From positions 1 through 64,000 of the forward strand of contig NZ_CALFLA010000050.1 of assembly GCF_937880195.1 (NCBI RefSeq): a stretch of DNA of 64,000 bases, read 5' to 3'. Position numbers and translations under genes: made by a program. The first letter of the stretch is position 1, and each line of letters opens with the position of its first letter. Below the pieces are notes generated by a model. It saw only the letters and a list, made by a program, of their open reading frames with translations, was not told where the DNA came from and searched no databases. Shown piece by piece: positions 35,102 through 43,463 of the stretch. Origin of the DNA: an uncultured Blautia sp. GTDB taxonomy: Bacteria > Bacillota > Clostridia > Lachnospirales > Lachnospiraceae.

Positions 35102-36085
35102 ATGGCAGAAAAATTATTAGAAGTAAAAAATCTCCGCACAGAATTCAAGCGGGACAAAACATGGGTAACAGCCGTTAATAATGTATCATTCTCCATTGAC
35201 AGAGGAGAGATTCTGGGTCTTGTAGGAGAGTCCGGCTGCGGAAAATCCGTTACCTCTCTGTCCGTTATGCGTCTTCTGGCAAGAAACAGTAAAATTTCCA
35301 ATGGAGAGGTGATCCTGAACGGGACTGACCTTCTCAAAGAAGATAAAAAGGGAATGAGAAATATCAGGGGAAGAGAAGTGGCAATGATCTTCCAGGAGCC
35401 GATGAACTCCCTGAATCCCTGTATGAAAATAGAAAAACAGCTTACTGAGGCAATTCTCCTTCATAATGATTTCAGCAAGGAACAGGCTCACCAGAGAGCA
35501 TTTGACGTACTGAAATCCGTAGGAATCCCGGAGCCGGAAATGACACTGAAAAGCTATCCTCATCAGCTTTCCGGCGGTATGTGCCAGCGAGTTATGATCG
35601 CAATGGCAATGTCCTGCGAGCCAGAGCTTCTGATCGCAGACGAGCCTACTACAGCTCTTGACGTTACCATTCAGGCGCAGATCCTTGAGCTTATGGAAGA
35701 AATCCGTGAGAAAAAGAACACAGGAATCCTGATGATCACTCACGACCTTGGCGTTGTTGCTGAAATGTGCAGCCGCGTTGTTGTTATGTATGCAGGCCGT
35801 ATTGTAGAAGAAGCGCCTGTAAAAGAACTGTTTGCAGCTCCAAAGCATCCGTATACACAGGGGCTTATCGCATCTGTACCAAAGCTTGGAAGCGGAGTGG
35901 AATCTCTTCCGTCTATTCCGGGAAGCGTTCCAGATCTTTCCGTTATGCCAAAGGGCTGCAAATTTGCACCTAGATGTAAGTATGCAACAGATATCTGCAG
36001 AGAAAAGGAGCCTGAGCTTGAAACAGTGAACGGAATCCATAAATGCAGATGCCATCATATGAATGAACTTGGAAAGGAGGCGTGA
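35102..36085 (+). CDS. Opp/Dpp-type ABC transporter ATP-binding protein (DppD/OppD)
   Basis: A 327-residue ATPase: Walker [15 protein letters not shown]-loop [12 protein letters not shown], signature [14 protein letters not shown], Walker [14 protein letters not shown]-loop [12 protein letters not shown]. The C-terminal oligopeptide-transporter extension (after KHPYTQGL) has a cysteine set ([14 protein letters not shown], then CRCH) typical of this subunit. It is 12 nt after the permease and 6 nt before its partner ATPase. Confidence 0.95.
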   Translation: MAEKLLEVKNLRTEFKRDKTWVTAVNNVSFSIDRGEILGLVGESGCGKSVTSLSVMRLLARNSKISNGEVILNGTDLLKEDKKGMRNIRGREVAMIFQEPMNSLNPCMKIEKQLTEAILLHNDFSKEQAHQRAFDVLKSVGIPEPEMTLKSYPHQLSGGMCQRVMIAMAMSCEPELLIADEPTTALDVTIQAQILELMEEIREKKNTGILMITHDLGVVAEMCSRVVVMYAGRIVEEAPVKELFAAPKHPYTQGLIASVPKLGSGVESLPSIPGSVPDLSVMPKGCKFAPRCKYATDICREKEPELETVNGIHKCRCHHMNELGKEA

Positions 36086-36091
36086 TCGGTC

Positions 36092-37075
36092 ATGAGCGAA
36101 GCATTAGTATCTGTAAAAAATATATCAAAAACATTTTCCGCCAATAAGGGGATGTTCGGAAAGAAGAAATTCGTTCACGCAGTCAATGACGTTTCCTTTG
36201 ACATTATGCCTGGAGAAACTTTTTCCCTTGTAGGAGAATCCGGCTGCGGAAAATCCACAACAGGTAAACTGATCGATCATCTGATCACTCCTGATACAGG
36301 TGAGATCTGGTTTGAAGGAAAGGATATTTCCAAAATTTCCGAAAATGAGATGCGTCCGTTAAGATCTGATATCCAGATGGTATTCCAGGATCCTTACGGC
36401 TCTTTGAACCCAAGAATGAAGGTACAGGATCTGATCGGAGAGCCTCTTCTTATCCACACAAATATGACTGCAGGCGAAAGACTGAAAAAGGTACACGAGC
36501 TTCTTGGCGTAGTTGGCTTAAGCCCGTCACACGGAGAGCGTTATCCTCATGAGTTTTCCGGCGGACAGCGCCAGCGTATCGGTATTGCAAGAGCGCTTAC
36601 CGTACAGCCAAAACTGATCATTGCCGATGAGCCGGTATCAGCTCTTGACGTATCCATTCAGGCTCAGGTATTAAATCTTCTGCAGCAGCTTCAGAAGGAC
36701 TTTAACCTGACATATCTGTTCATTTCCCATGACCTAAGCGTTGTGGAAATGATCTCTGACAGAATCGGCGTTATGTACCTGGGAACGATTGTAGAGACAG
36801 CGCCGAAGAAAGAGCTTTATGCAAATCCGAGACATCCATATACAAGAGCGCTTCTTTCTGCTGTTCCGATCCCGGATCCTGAAAAGAAGTCCAAACGTAT
36901 TATCCTACAGGGCGATCTTCCAAGCCCAAGCAATCCGCCAAGCGGATGTCTTTTCCATACACGCTGCCCGTACTGCACAGAAAAATGTAAAACAGAACGT
37001 CCGCAGCCAGTAGAGATAGCTCCGGGACATGTTGTAAAATGCCATTACCCGGATCTGAAAAAAGAAACAGAATAA
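36092..37075 (+). CDS. Opp/Dpp-type ABC transporter ATP-binding protein (DppF/OppF)
   Basis: A 327-residue ATPase partner of the preceding subunit: Walker [28 protein letters not shown], signature [15 protein letters not shown], Walker [15 protein letters not shown]. The C-terminal extension has [14 protein letters not shown]. The five-gene importer is complete. The fucosidase gene follows after 48 nt with no terminator between. Confidence 0.95.
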   Translation: MSEALVSVKNISKTFSANKGMFGKKKFVHAVNDVSFDIMPGETFSLVGESGCGKSTTGKLIDHLITPDTGEIWFEGKDISKISENEMRPLRSDIQMVFQDPYGSLNPRMKVQDLIGEPLLIHTNMTAGERLKKVHELLGVVGLSPSHGERYPHEFSGGQRQRIGIARALTVQPKLIIADEPVSALDVSIQAQVLNLLQQLQKDFNLTYLFISHDLSVVEMISDRIGVMYLGTIVETAPKKELYANPRHPYTRALLSAVPIPDPEKKSKRIILQGDLPSPSNPPSGCLFHTRCPYCTEKCKTERPQPVEIAPGHVVKCHYPDLKKETE

Positions 37076-37123
37076 CAAACGCAGACAGTAAAGCCATTGC
37101 TGAGAGACTACAGGAGGAAGGCG

Positions 37124-38437
37124 ATGTATACATTTAACAGAGAAGAGTATAACAAACGGATGGAATGGTATCTTGACGCAAGATTCGGAATGTTTATCCA
37201 CTGGGGACTTTATTCTATTCCCGCAAGAGGAGAATGGGTCAGAAGTGAAGAAGAGATCACCAGAGAAGACTATATGAAATATTTTGAGGAGTTTGATCCG
37301 GTTGATTATGATCCCAAAAAATGGGCGAGAGCTGCAAAAGAAGCAGGAATGAAATATGTGGTGCTTACTGCAAAGCATCATGACGGATTCTGCCTTTTTG
37401 ACAGCCAGTATACAGATTTTAAATCTACAAACACAAAATGCGGACGCGATCTTGTAAGAGAATATGTGGACGCTGTGCGCGCAGAAGGTTTGAAGGTAGG
37501 AATCTATTTTACTATCATTGACTGGTATCATGAGGATTATCCACATTATGGAGACAGGCAGCACCCCATGAGAAATAATCCAGAGTATAAAAACGACGGA
37601 CGGAATTTTGACAATTATCTGACTTATATGCACAATCAGATTCGGGAGATCTGTACGAATTACGGCAAGATCGACATTCTGTGGTTTGACTTTTCTTATG
37701 ATGATCTCAGAGGCGAGGCATGGAAGGCAACAGAGCTTATGAGTATGGTAAGAAGCCTGCAGCCGGATGTGATCGTTGATAACCGTCTGGAAGTAAGCGG
37801 AGAGGGCTACGGTTCTCTTGCAGAGTGCAGGCCTACTCCGTATCATGGAGACTTTGTAAGCCCTGAGCAGATGATCCCGCCAAACGGAATCCAGGATGTA
37901 AAAGGAAACGACATTGCCTGGGAGGCATGCGTTACTATGAACAATCACTGGGGCTACTGCGCTACCGATCATTTTTATAAACCGGCTTCCATGCTGATCA
38001 AAAAACTAGTAGAGTGCGTTTCCAAGGGCGGAAACCTGATACTGAACGTTGGACCGGATGCAAAGGGAAATATTCCTGAGGAATCTATGGAAATTCTCCA
38101 AACAATCGGTAAATGGATGAAGAAAAACAGCGAAAGTATTTATGGCTGCGGCAAATCAGAAATTGCAAAGCCGGATTATGGCCGTATTACTGCAAAAGGA
38201 AATCATGTGTATTTCCACCTTTTTGAAAATACCATCGGACCGGTTCCCCTTCTTGGTATTGACAAAAGCCGTCTGAAAGGAATCCGTTACCTGGCGTCAG
38301 GGGCAGAGGTTCCTGTTTCCACAAGCTGGGTACACAGCGACTACCCGGATATTGTATTTGCAGATCTTGGCCTTGATCCTGTTCTTCCGGATCAGACAGA
38401 TACTGTGCTTGACGTAATTCTGGAAGAAGAGTGCTGA
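37124..38437 (+). CDS. Alpha-L-fucosidase, GH29 family, cytosolic
   Basis: A 437-residue glycoside hydrolase with no signal peptide, so it should act on imported substrate. GH29 hallmarks: RFGMFIHWGLYSIPARGEW, VLTAKHHDGFCLF, and the nucleophile region IDILWFDFSYDD, followed by WGYCA and GNLILNVGPDAKGNIP. It releases L-fucose with retention; linkage preference cannot be read. The ATG at 37124 has AGGAGG upstream, replacing a longer frame start at 37097. Coupling to an Opp-type importer and to NagB suggests a fucosylated amino-sugar or glycopeptide substrate. No fucose isomerase or fuculokinase gene lies nearby. Confidence 0.93.
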   Translation: MYTFNREEYNKRMEWYLDARFGMFIHWGLYSIPARGEWVRSEEEITREDYMKYFEEFDPVDYDPKKWARAAKEAGMKYVVLTAKHHDGFCLFDSQYTDFKSTNTKCGRDLVREYVDAVRAEGLKVGIYFTIIDWYHEDYPHYGDRQHPMRNNPEYKNDGRNFDNYLTYMHNQIREICTNYGKIDILWFDFSYDDLRGEAWKATELMSMVRSLQPDVIVDNRLEVSGEGYGSLAECRPTPYHGDFVSPEQMIPPNGIQDVKGNDIAWEACVTMNNHWGYCATDHFYKPASMLIKKLVECVSKGGNLILNVGPDAKGNIPEESMEILQTIGKWMKKNSESIYGCGKSEIAKPDYGRITAKGNHVYFHLFENTIGPVPLLGIDKSRLKGIRYLASGAEVPVSTSWVHSDYPDIVFADLGLDPVLPDQTDTVLDVILEEEC

Positions 38438-38496
38438 TGCGTATGCTGTGAGTAGCAGACAGATAGAAAAACCTCTTAGGTGAAAGGAGGTACTTC

Positions 38497-39258
38497 ATGT
38501 TTACAGAAGAAAGACAAAGCGCGATTCTTTTATGTCTTCAGGACAAGGGAAAGGTTAAAGTAAAGAATTTAAGCGAAAAGTTTCAGGTATCGGAGGACTG
38601 TATACGTAAGGATCTGAAAACACTTGAAAACGCTGGCAAGCTGAAAAGAACTTATGGAGGGGCGATCATGTCTCAGGACTATCCCCTCCAGAGGAACGTG
38701 ATCGACAGAAGAAATTATCATCTGGACAAAAAGAAGATCATTGCCGAAAAAGCCATGGGGCTTATTAAGGATAATGAAACTATTTTTATTGATATTTCTA
38801 CTACAAATATTGAGCTTGCCAAGCTGATCGCCGCATCCAGAAGAAGGATGGTAGTTGTAAGTAACATGATCGATATTCTTCAGATCCTTGTACAGAATCC
38901 AAACGTGACTGTAATCGGTACAGGAGGAACCATGTATCAGGGAGTAAACGGATTCATGGGAGCAGCTACCATTGAAGTCCTGAAACAGTACAGCTTTGAC
39001 CGTGCGTTTCTTGGAAGCTGCGGCGTGGACATGGTAGATCTGACAGTCACTACCCTTGGGGTGGAGGACGGACTGACCAAAAAAGCCGTGATCCAGAGCA
39101 GCAGACATAAGTACGTAGTAATGGAAAAAGAAAAATTTTACTTTAATGACTCTTACAAATTTGCGCATTTTGATGATATCAGCGGAATTGTTACAGACGA
39201 GTACCCGGACAGCACGATTGTAAAAACCCTGGAGGCATCCGGCGTCAGGCTGATATAA
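38497..39258 (+). CDS. DeoR/GlpR-family transcriptional regulator
   Basis: A 253-residue repressor-type regulator. The N-terminal winged helix has ERQSAILLCLQDKGKVKVKN, then VSEDCIRKDLKTLENAGKLK and TYGGAI. The C-terminal sugar-phosphate-sensing domain has IFIDISTTNIELAKLI, ITVIGTG-like VTVIGTGGTMYQG, and SFDRAFLGSCGVD. AAAGGAGG lies upstream. It sits inside the opp-fucosidase operon and probably responds to a phosphorylated sugar made from the imported substrate; its operator is not identified. Confidence 0.92.
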   Translation: MFTEERQSAILLCLQDKGKVKVKNLSEKFQVSEDCIRKDLKTLENAGKLKRTYGGAIMSQDYPLQRNVIDRRNYHLDKKKIIAEKAMGLIKDNETIFIDISTTNIELAKLIAASRRRMVVVSNMIDILQILVQNPNVTVIGTGGTMYQGVNGFMGAATIEVLKQYSFDRAFLGSCGVDMVDLTVTTLGVEDGLTKKAVIQSSRHKYVVMEKEKFYFNDSYKFAHFDDISGIVTDEYPDSTIVKTLEASGVRLI

Positions 39259-39301
39259 AAATGGACAGAAATATACAAGAAGGGGGAAGGAAAAATAAAC
39301 T

Positions 39302-40060
39302 ATGGCTGATTTTATTTTGGAAGCCTGTGTGGATTCTGTAGAATCTGCGCTGGCGGCAGCAAGAGGCGGAGCCAGCCGTCTGGAGCTGTGCGGAAGCCTG
39401 GTGATCGGAGGAGTAACTCCTAACCCATGGCTGTTTCAGGAGATCAGGAAGCATACAGATATCAGGATCCATGTATTGATCCGTCCAAGATTTGGAGATT
39501 TCTGCTATACGGAAGAGGAATTTATACTGATCCGCGAGGCTGTAAAAGAGTTTAAAAAACTTGGGGCGGAAGGCGTTGTGATCGGATGCCTGAATCCGGA
39601 CGGAACCTTAAACATGGAACAAATGAAGATTCTTATGGAAGAAGCAGGAGATATGTCCGTAACCCTTCACAGGGCTTTTGATGTGTGCGCGGATCCTTAC
39701 GAAACAATGGAGCAGGCGATTTCCCTTGGAATTGACACAATCCTTACTTCCGGCCAGAAAAACGTCTGCACTCTTGGAGCAGATCTTTTAAAAGAGCTGG
39801 TTGAAAAGAGCGCAGGAAGAATTACTATCCAGGCAGGAAGCGGCGTAAATGCAGAAGTGATCCGTGAAGTACATAAAAAGACAGGGGCGACTGCCTTCCA
39901 TATGTCAGGTAAAAAGACCTTGGACAGCGCCATGAAATACCGTAAAGAGGGCGTAAATATGGGCCTTCCTTCTCTCAGTGAATTTGAAGTATGGAGAACA
40001 GATGAGGAGGAAATCCGTAAGGCAAGAAAGGTTCTTGATGAATTTGAGGGAAAAATATGA
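39302..40060 (+). CDS. cutC: CutC family protein (TIM barrel)
   Basis: A 252-residue protein of the CutC family: LEACVDSVESALAAARGGAS, RLELCGSLVIGGVTPNPWL, VLIRPRFGDFCYTEEE, VTLHRAFDVCADP and ITIQAGSGVNAEVI. First named for copper handling in E. coli, but that role has been questioned, and in many gut bacteria the gene sits in glycan-degradation loci, as here. It overlaps the next gene by 4 nt, so the two products are translationally coupled. The true activity is unsettled. Confidence 0.92.
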   Translation: MADFILEACVDSVESALAAARGGASRLELCGSLVIGGVTPNPWLFQEIRKHTDIRIHVLIRPRFGDFCYTEEEFILIREAVKEFKKLGAEGVVIGCLNPDGTLNMEQMKILMEEAGDMSVTLHRAFDVCADPYETMEQAISLGIDTILTSGQKNVCTLGADLLKELVEKSAGRITIQAGSGVNAEVIREVHKKTGATAFHMSGKKTLDSAMKYRKEGVNMGLPSLSEFEVWRTDEEEIRKARKVLDEFEGKI

Positions 40061-42564
40061 ATGAATTTCTGAAAGAAAGCCGGGAACGTATCCTTTCTGG
40101 TTACGAAAAAATAAAAGAGCAGTTTCCTGGCGTATTTGAGGAAACAGATAAAAAGATAAAGGAGCAGGAGCCGGAAACAGCTCTTGCTTTAAAGTATCTT
40201 TATATGGCTATGCCATGCAGCGATATGGGAAATTATGAGTTTGAGGTATTTCTTGATTATGCCAAAAACAGCGTGGAACTGTGGCATAAATCTGAAGGAG
40301 TACGCGCTCTTCCAGAAAAAATTTACCTGAATTATGTACTGTACCACAGGGTAAACGAGGAAGAGATCGCGCCATGCCGGACTTTGTTTGCAAAAGAGAT
40401 CCAGAACTTTATGGAAGAAAACGGCAATGCTGCTCTTCTTGGAACAGAAGACAGAAAAAAAGCAGCTATTGAAGTGAATTACTGGTGCGCCCAGGAAGCC
40501 ACGTATCACTGCACAGATGACAGAACTCTTTCCGCTGTTACTGTTTACAGAAGAGGAAACGGACGTTGCGGAGAGGAATCCGTGTTTACGGTAAACGCCA
40601 TGAGAAGCGTGGGAATCCCGGCCCGTCAGGTATATGCTCCCAAATGGTCCCACTGCGACGATAACCATGCCTGGGTAGAAATCTGGAATGAAGGACAATG
40701 GTATTTCCTTGGGGCCTGCGAGCCTCTTCCGATCCTGAATAAAGGATGGTTTACCAACGCTTCTTCCAGAGCCATGATGGTACATTCCCGCTGGTTTGAT
40801 ATGGAAGATTCCGACGAAGAAAAAATCGGGCAGGACGGAATGGTGACAATGCTCAATGAACTTTCCCGTTATGCTGCCGTAACAGAATTTAAAGTAAAAG
40901 TTATGGATGAGGATGGAAATCCAGCTGTGGGAGCAGAGGTTTCTTTTGAAGTATTGAATTATTCGGAATTTTCTCCTGTAGCAGAAGGAATTACAGGAGA
41001 AGACGGAACCTGCAGCTTTACAACAGGACTGGGCAGTCTTGCAGTCCAGATTTCCTGGAAGGGAAGCTGCGTATGCGCATTTGCAGATACAAGAGAACAG
41101 AAAGAAATCTGTGTAGAGCTTGGAAAAAATAAAGTACAGAAAGAAACCTGGCAGGCAGTTGATATGATCGCTCCGGTAGATACGCCTGTGAATACAGATA
41201 TGCCTACTGAGGAACAGACAGAAGAAGGAAACAGACGTCTGGAAAAAGCATCTGCCAGAAGAATTGCAAAAACAGAAAACTGGGAAAACCCGGAATGTGA
41301 AAAATTCCTTCAGGGAGGCTTCCAGGAAGAATGTGCGGAAGATGAGGAAGAAGGTCTTTTAAGAGAAGAACTTCTTGGAGTTCTTACAGAAAAGGACAGA
41401 ACAGATTTAAAGGCTGAGGTTCTGGAAGAACATCTTACCTTTGCAATGCCTTATGAGGAAGAACTGGAACACTCTTTATTTGTAAATTATGTACTGAATC
41501 CAAGAGTGGACGACGAGGTCCTGATGAAATACAGGGCAGCAGTTGAAAATGCTTTTACAGAAGATCAGAAGATGCTGTTCAGGGAAAATCCGGCTGCGAT
41601 CTGGGAAGCTGTTCAGAAAAAAGTGATTTCTATGCCGGACAGAGAAAGAAAAAGCGTGATCACCACACCTTCAGGATGTATGAAAACAGGAGTGGGAAGC
41701 CATCTGTCAAAGAAAATTCTGTTTGTGGCAATAGCAAGAACTTTTGGAATTCCGACAAGGCTGAATCCAGAGGATCGTTCTATGGAATACTGGAAAGATG
41801 GAAAATTTGTCCCTGTACTTCCCGAGGCAGAAAAAAGCTGCCGTGTTCTTTTCAAATCTGGAGAAGAGATCACATGGAAGTATTTCCAGAACTGGTCCAT
41901 GGCAAAGCTTCAGGATGGAAAATATGTTTCTCTTCGCCTTGGAGGCCTGAACTGGGAAGATCATATTCTCCATGCAGAGCTTGAATCGGGAGAGTATAGA
42001 ATTGTTACTTCCAACCGTCTGCCAAACGGAAATATATTTGCTTATGTATATCATTTTTCTATTGAAGCAGGACAGCAGAAGGAAATCACCCTTTGTCTTC
42101 GTCAAGCGGATCTGGAAGATATGCTGGAAAATATTGAACTTCCAGAATTTGAGTTGAAAAAAGATGAGGCAGGAACAGAAAAGGTAAAGGCTTCAGATCT
42201 TACAGCAGAGGGAAAACATATTCTTATGTTTCTGGAAGAAAGCAGGGAACCTACAGAACACATTCTCAATGAGATGATGGAACAGCCGGAGGCTTTTAGA
42301 AAGATTTGTTCCAGAATACTTTTTGTAGTGCAGAGCGAGGAAGCCTTAAAAGATCCTACCATCAAAAAAGCACTTTCCACGTTCCCGGAAATTTCTGTTT
42401 ATTATGACTGTTTTGCAGATCATATTGAGCTTCTTGGAAGAAGAATGTATGTGGATCATGAAAAATTACCGCTTATTATTGTAACATCTGAAAAAATGAA
42501 TGGAATTTATGCCACAAGCGGTTATAATGTAGGTACAGGGGATATGCTTCTTAGATTGATGTAG
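40057..42564 (+). CDS. Large cytosolic transglutaminase-fold protein (putative amidase or peptide:N-glycanase-like)
   Basis: An 835-residue protein without a signal peptide. Residues about 140-235 form a transglutaminase-like core: Cys171 in GNGRCGEESVF, His204 in DDNHAWVEIW, then LGACEPLPILNKGW. The GRCGE and ACE words match the eukaryotic peptide:N-glycanase core, although the Asp expected before ACE is Gly here. Residues about 277-360 are a beta-sandwich carrier-type domain (VMDEDGNPAVGAEVSFEV). Residues about 440-620 look like a degenerate second copy of the module: NYVLYHRVNEE near residue 92 is echoed by NYVLNPRVDDE near 475, without the His motif. Residues about 715-835 look thioredoxin-like. 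Likely a cysteine amidase or protease on imported glycopeptides; this is inference. Confidence 0.78.
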   Translation: MNEFLKESRERILSGYEKIKEQFPGVFEETDKKIKEQEPETALALKYLYMAMPCSDMGNYEFEVFLDYAKNSVELWHKSEGVRALPEKIYLNYVLYHRVNEEEIAPCRTLFAKEIQNFMEENGNAALLGTEDRKKAAIEVNYWCAQEATYHCTDDRTLSAVTVYRRGNGRCGEESVFTVNAMRSVGIPARQVYAPKWSHCDDNHAWVEIWNEGQWYFLGACEPLPILNKGWFTNASSRAMMVHSRWFDMEDSDEEKIGQDGMVTMLNELSRYAAVTEFKVKVMDEDGNPAVGAEVSFEVLNYSEFSPVAEGITGEDGTCSFTTGLGSLAVQISWKGSCVCAFADTREQKEICVELGKNKVQKETWQAVDMIAPVDTPVNTDMPTEEQTEEGNRRLEKASARRIAKTENWENPECEKFLQGGFQEECAEDEEEGLLREELLGVLTEKDRTDLKAEVLEEHLTFAMPYEEELEHSLFVNYVLNPRVDDEVLMKYRAAVENAFTEDQKMLFRENPAAIWEAVQKKVISMPDRERKSVITTPSGCMKTGVGSHLSKKILFVAIARTFGIPTRLNPEDRSMEYWKDGKFVPVLPEAEKSCRVLFKSGEEITWKYFQNWSMAKLQDGKYVSLRLGGLNWEDHILHAELESGEYRIVTSNRLPNGNIFAYVYHFSIEAGQQKEITLCLRQADLEDMLENIELPEFELKKDEAGTEKVKASDLTAEGKHILMFLEESREPTEHILNEMMEQPEAFRKICSRILFVVQSEEALKDPTIKKALSTFPEISVYYDCFADHIELLGRRMYVDHEKLPLIIVTSEKMNGIYATSGYNVGTGDMLLRLM

Positions 42565-42603
42565 AAGCGTTCCCTGAATAATAAAAAAAAGGGGGTCTTT
42601 GCA

Positions 42604-43335
42604 ATGAAATTTTATTGTGGAGAAGACTACAAGGCAATGAGCCGCATTGCCGCAAACATCATTTCTGCTCAGGTTATTCTGAAACCGGATTGCGTTCTGG
42701 GACTGGCTACAGGTTCCTCACCAGAGGGAACTTATGCGCAGCTTGTAGAATGGTATAAAAAGGGCGATCTTGATTTTTCACAGGTAACAAGCGTGAACCT
42801 GGACGAGTACAAGGGTCTTTCCGGCGACAACGACCAGAGCTACCGTTATTTCATGAACACACACCTCTTTGACCATGTAAATATTGATAAGAGCAGAACT
42901 TTCGTTCCTAACGGTCTTGAGCCGGATAGCGAAAAAGCATGCCGCGAGTATGATGAGATCGTTGCTGCAACAGGAGGCGTTGATCTTCAGCTTCTTGGAA
43001 TCGGACATAACGGACATATTGGATTTAACGAGCCTGCAAAAGAATTCTGCAAGAATACTCAGTGTGTAGATCTGGCAGAAAGTACAATCGAGGCAAATAA
43101 GAGATTCTTCGAAAAGGAAGAGGACGTTCCGCGTCAGGCATATACTATGGGAATCGGCACTATCATGCGTGCAAAGAAAATCCTTCTGGTAGCTTCAGGA
43201 GAAGGAAAAGCAGACATTATTGCAAAGGCATTTACAGGCCCGATCACACCAGAGGTTCCGGCTTCTATCCTTCAGCTTCACAATGATGTGACAGTTGTAT
43301 GCGATAAGGCTGCAATGAGCAAGATCCAGTTATAA
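42604..43335 (+). CDS. nagB: Glucosamine-6-phosphate deaminase
   Basis: A 243-residue cytosolic enzyme converting glucosamine-6-phosphate to fructose-6-phosphate and ammonia. Motifs: LGLATGSSPEGTYAQLVEWY, the catalytic-site region VNLDEYKGL, and LLGIGHNGHIGFNEP. It is the short form (about 240 residues) without the allosteric C-terminal extension of E. coli NagB. GGGGG lies upstream of the ATG. It closes the opp-fucosidase-CutC gene run and implies that the imported material yields an amino sugar. NagA is not in this window. Confidence 0.95.
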   Translation: MKFYCGEDYKAMSRIAANIISAQVILKPDCVLGLATGSSPEGTYAQLVEWYKKGDLDFSQVTSVNLDEYKGLSGDNDQSYRYFMNTHLFDHVNIDKSRTFVPNGLEPDSEKACREYDEIVAATGGVDLQLLGIGHNGHIGFNEPAKEFCKNTQCVDLAESTIEANKRFFEKEEDVPRQAYTMGIGTIMRAKKILLVASGEGKADIIAKAFTGPITPEVPASILQLHNDVTVVCDKAAMSKIQL

Positions 43336-43463
43336 TAAAATATAAATAAGAAACCGGCAGGATGACATCTGTCAAGGTATGTGGTATCATAGGAACACTT
43401 AAGGAATATAGGGCGAAAATGTCTGGATATTGTTTGAGAATAATTTCTTTGAGGACAACAACT

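Noticed and set aside
35186..36058. Minus-strand ORF of 290 codons opposite the oppD-type gene
   Set aside because: Fully inside a clear ABC ATPase gene; no recognisable domain.
36905..37972. Minus-strand ORF of 355 codons opposite oppF and the fucosidase gene
   Set aside because: Overlaps two well-identified genes, has no ribosome site, and has a Cys/His/Ile-rich composition typical of antisense frames.
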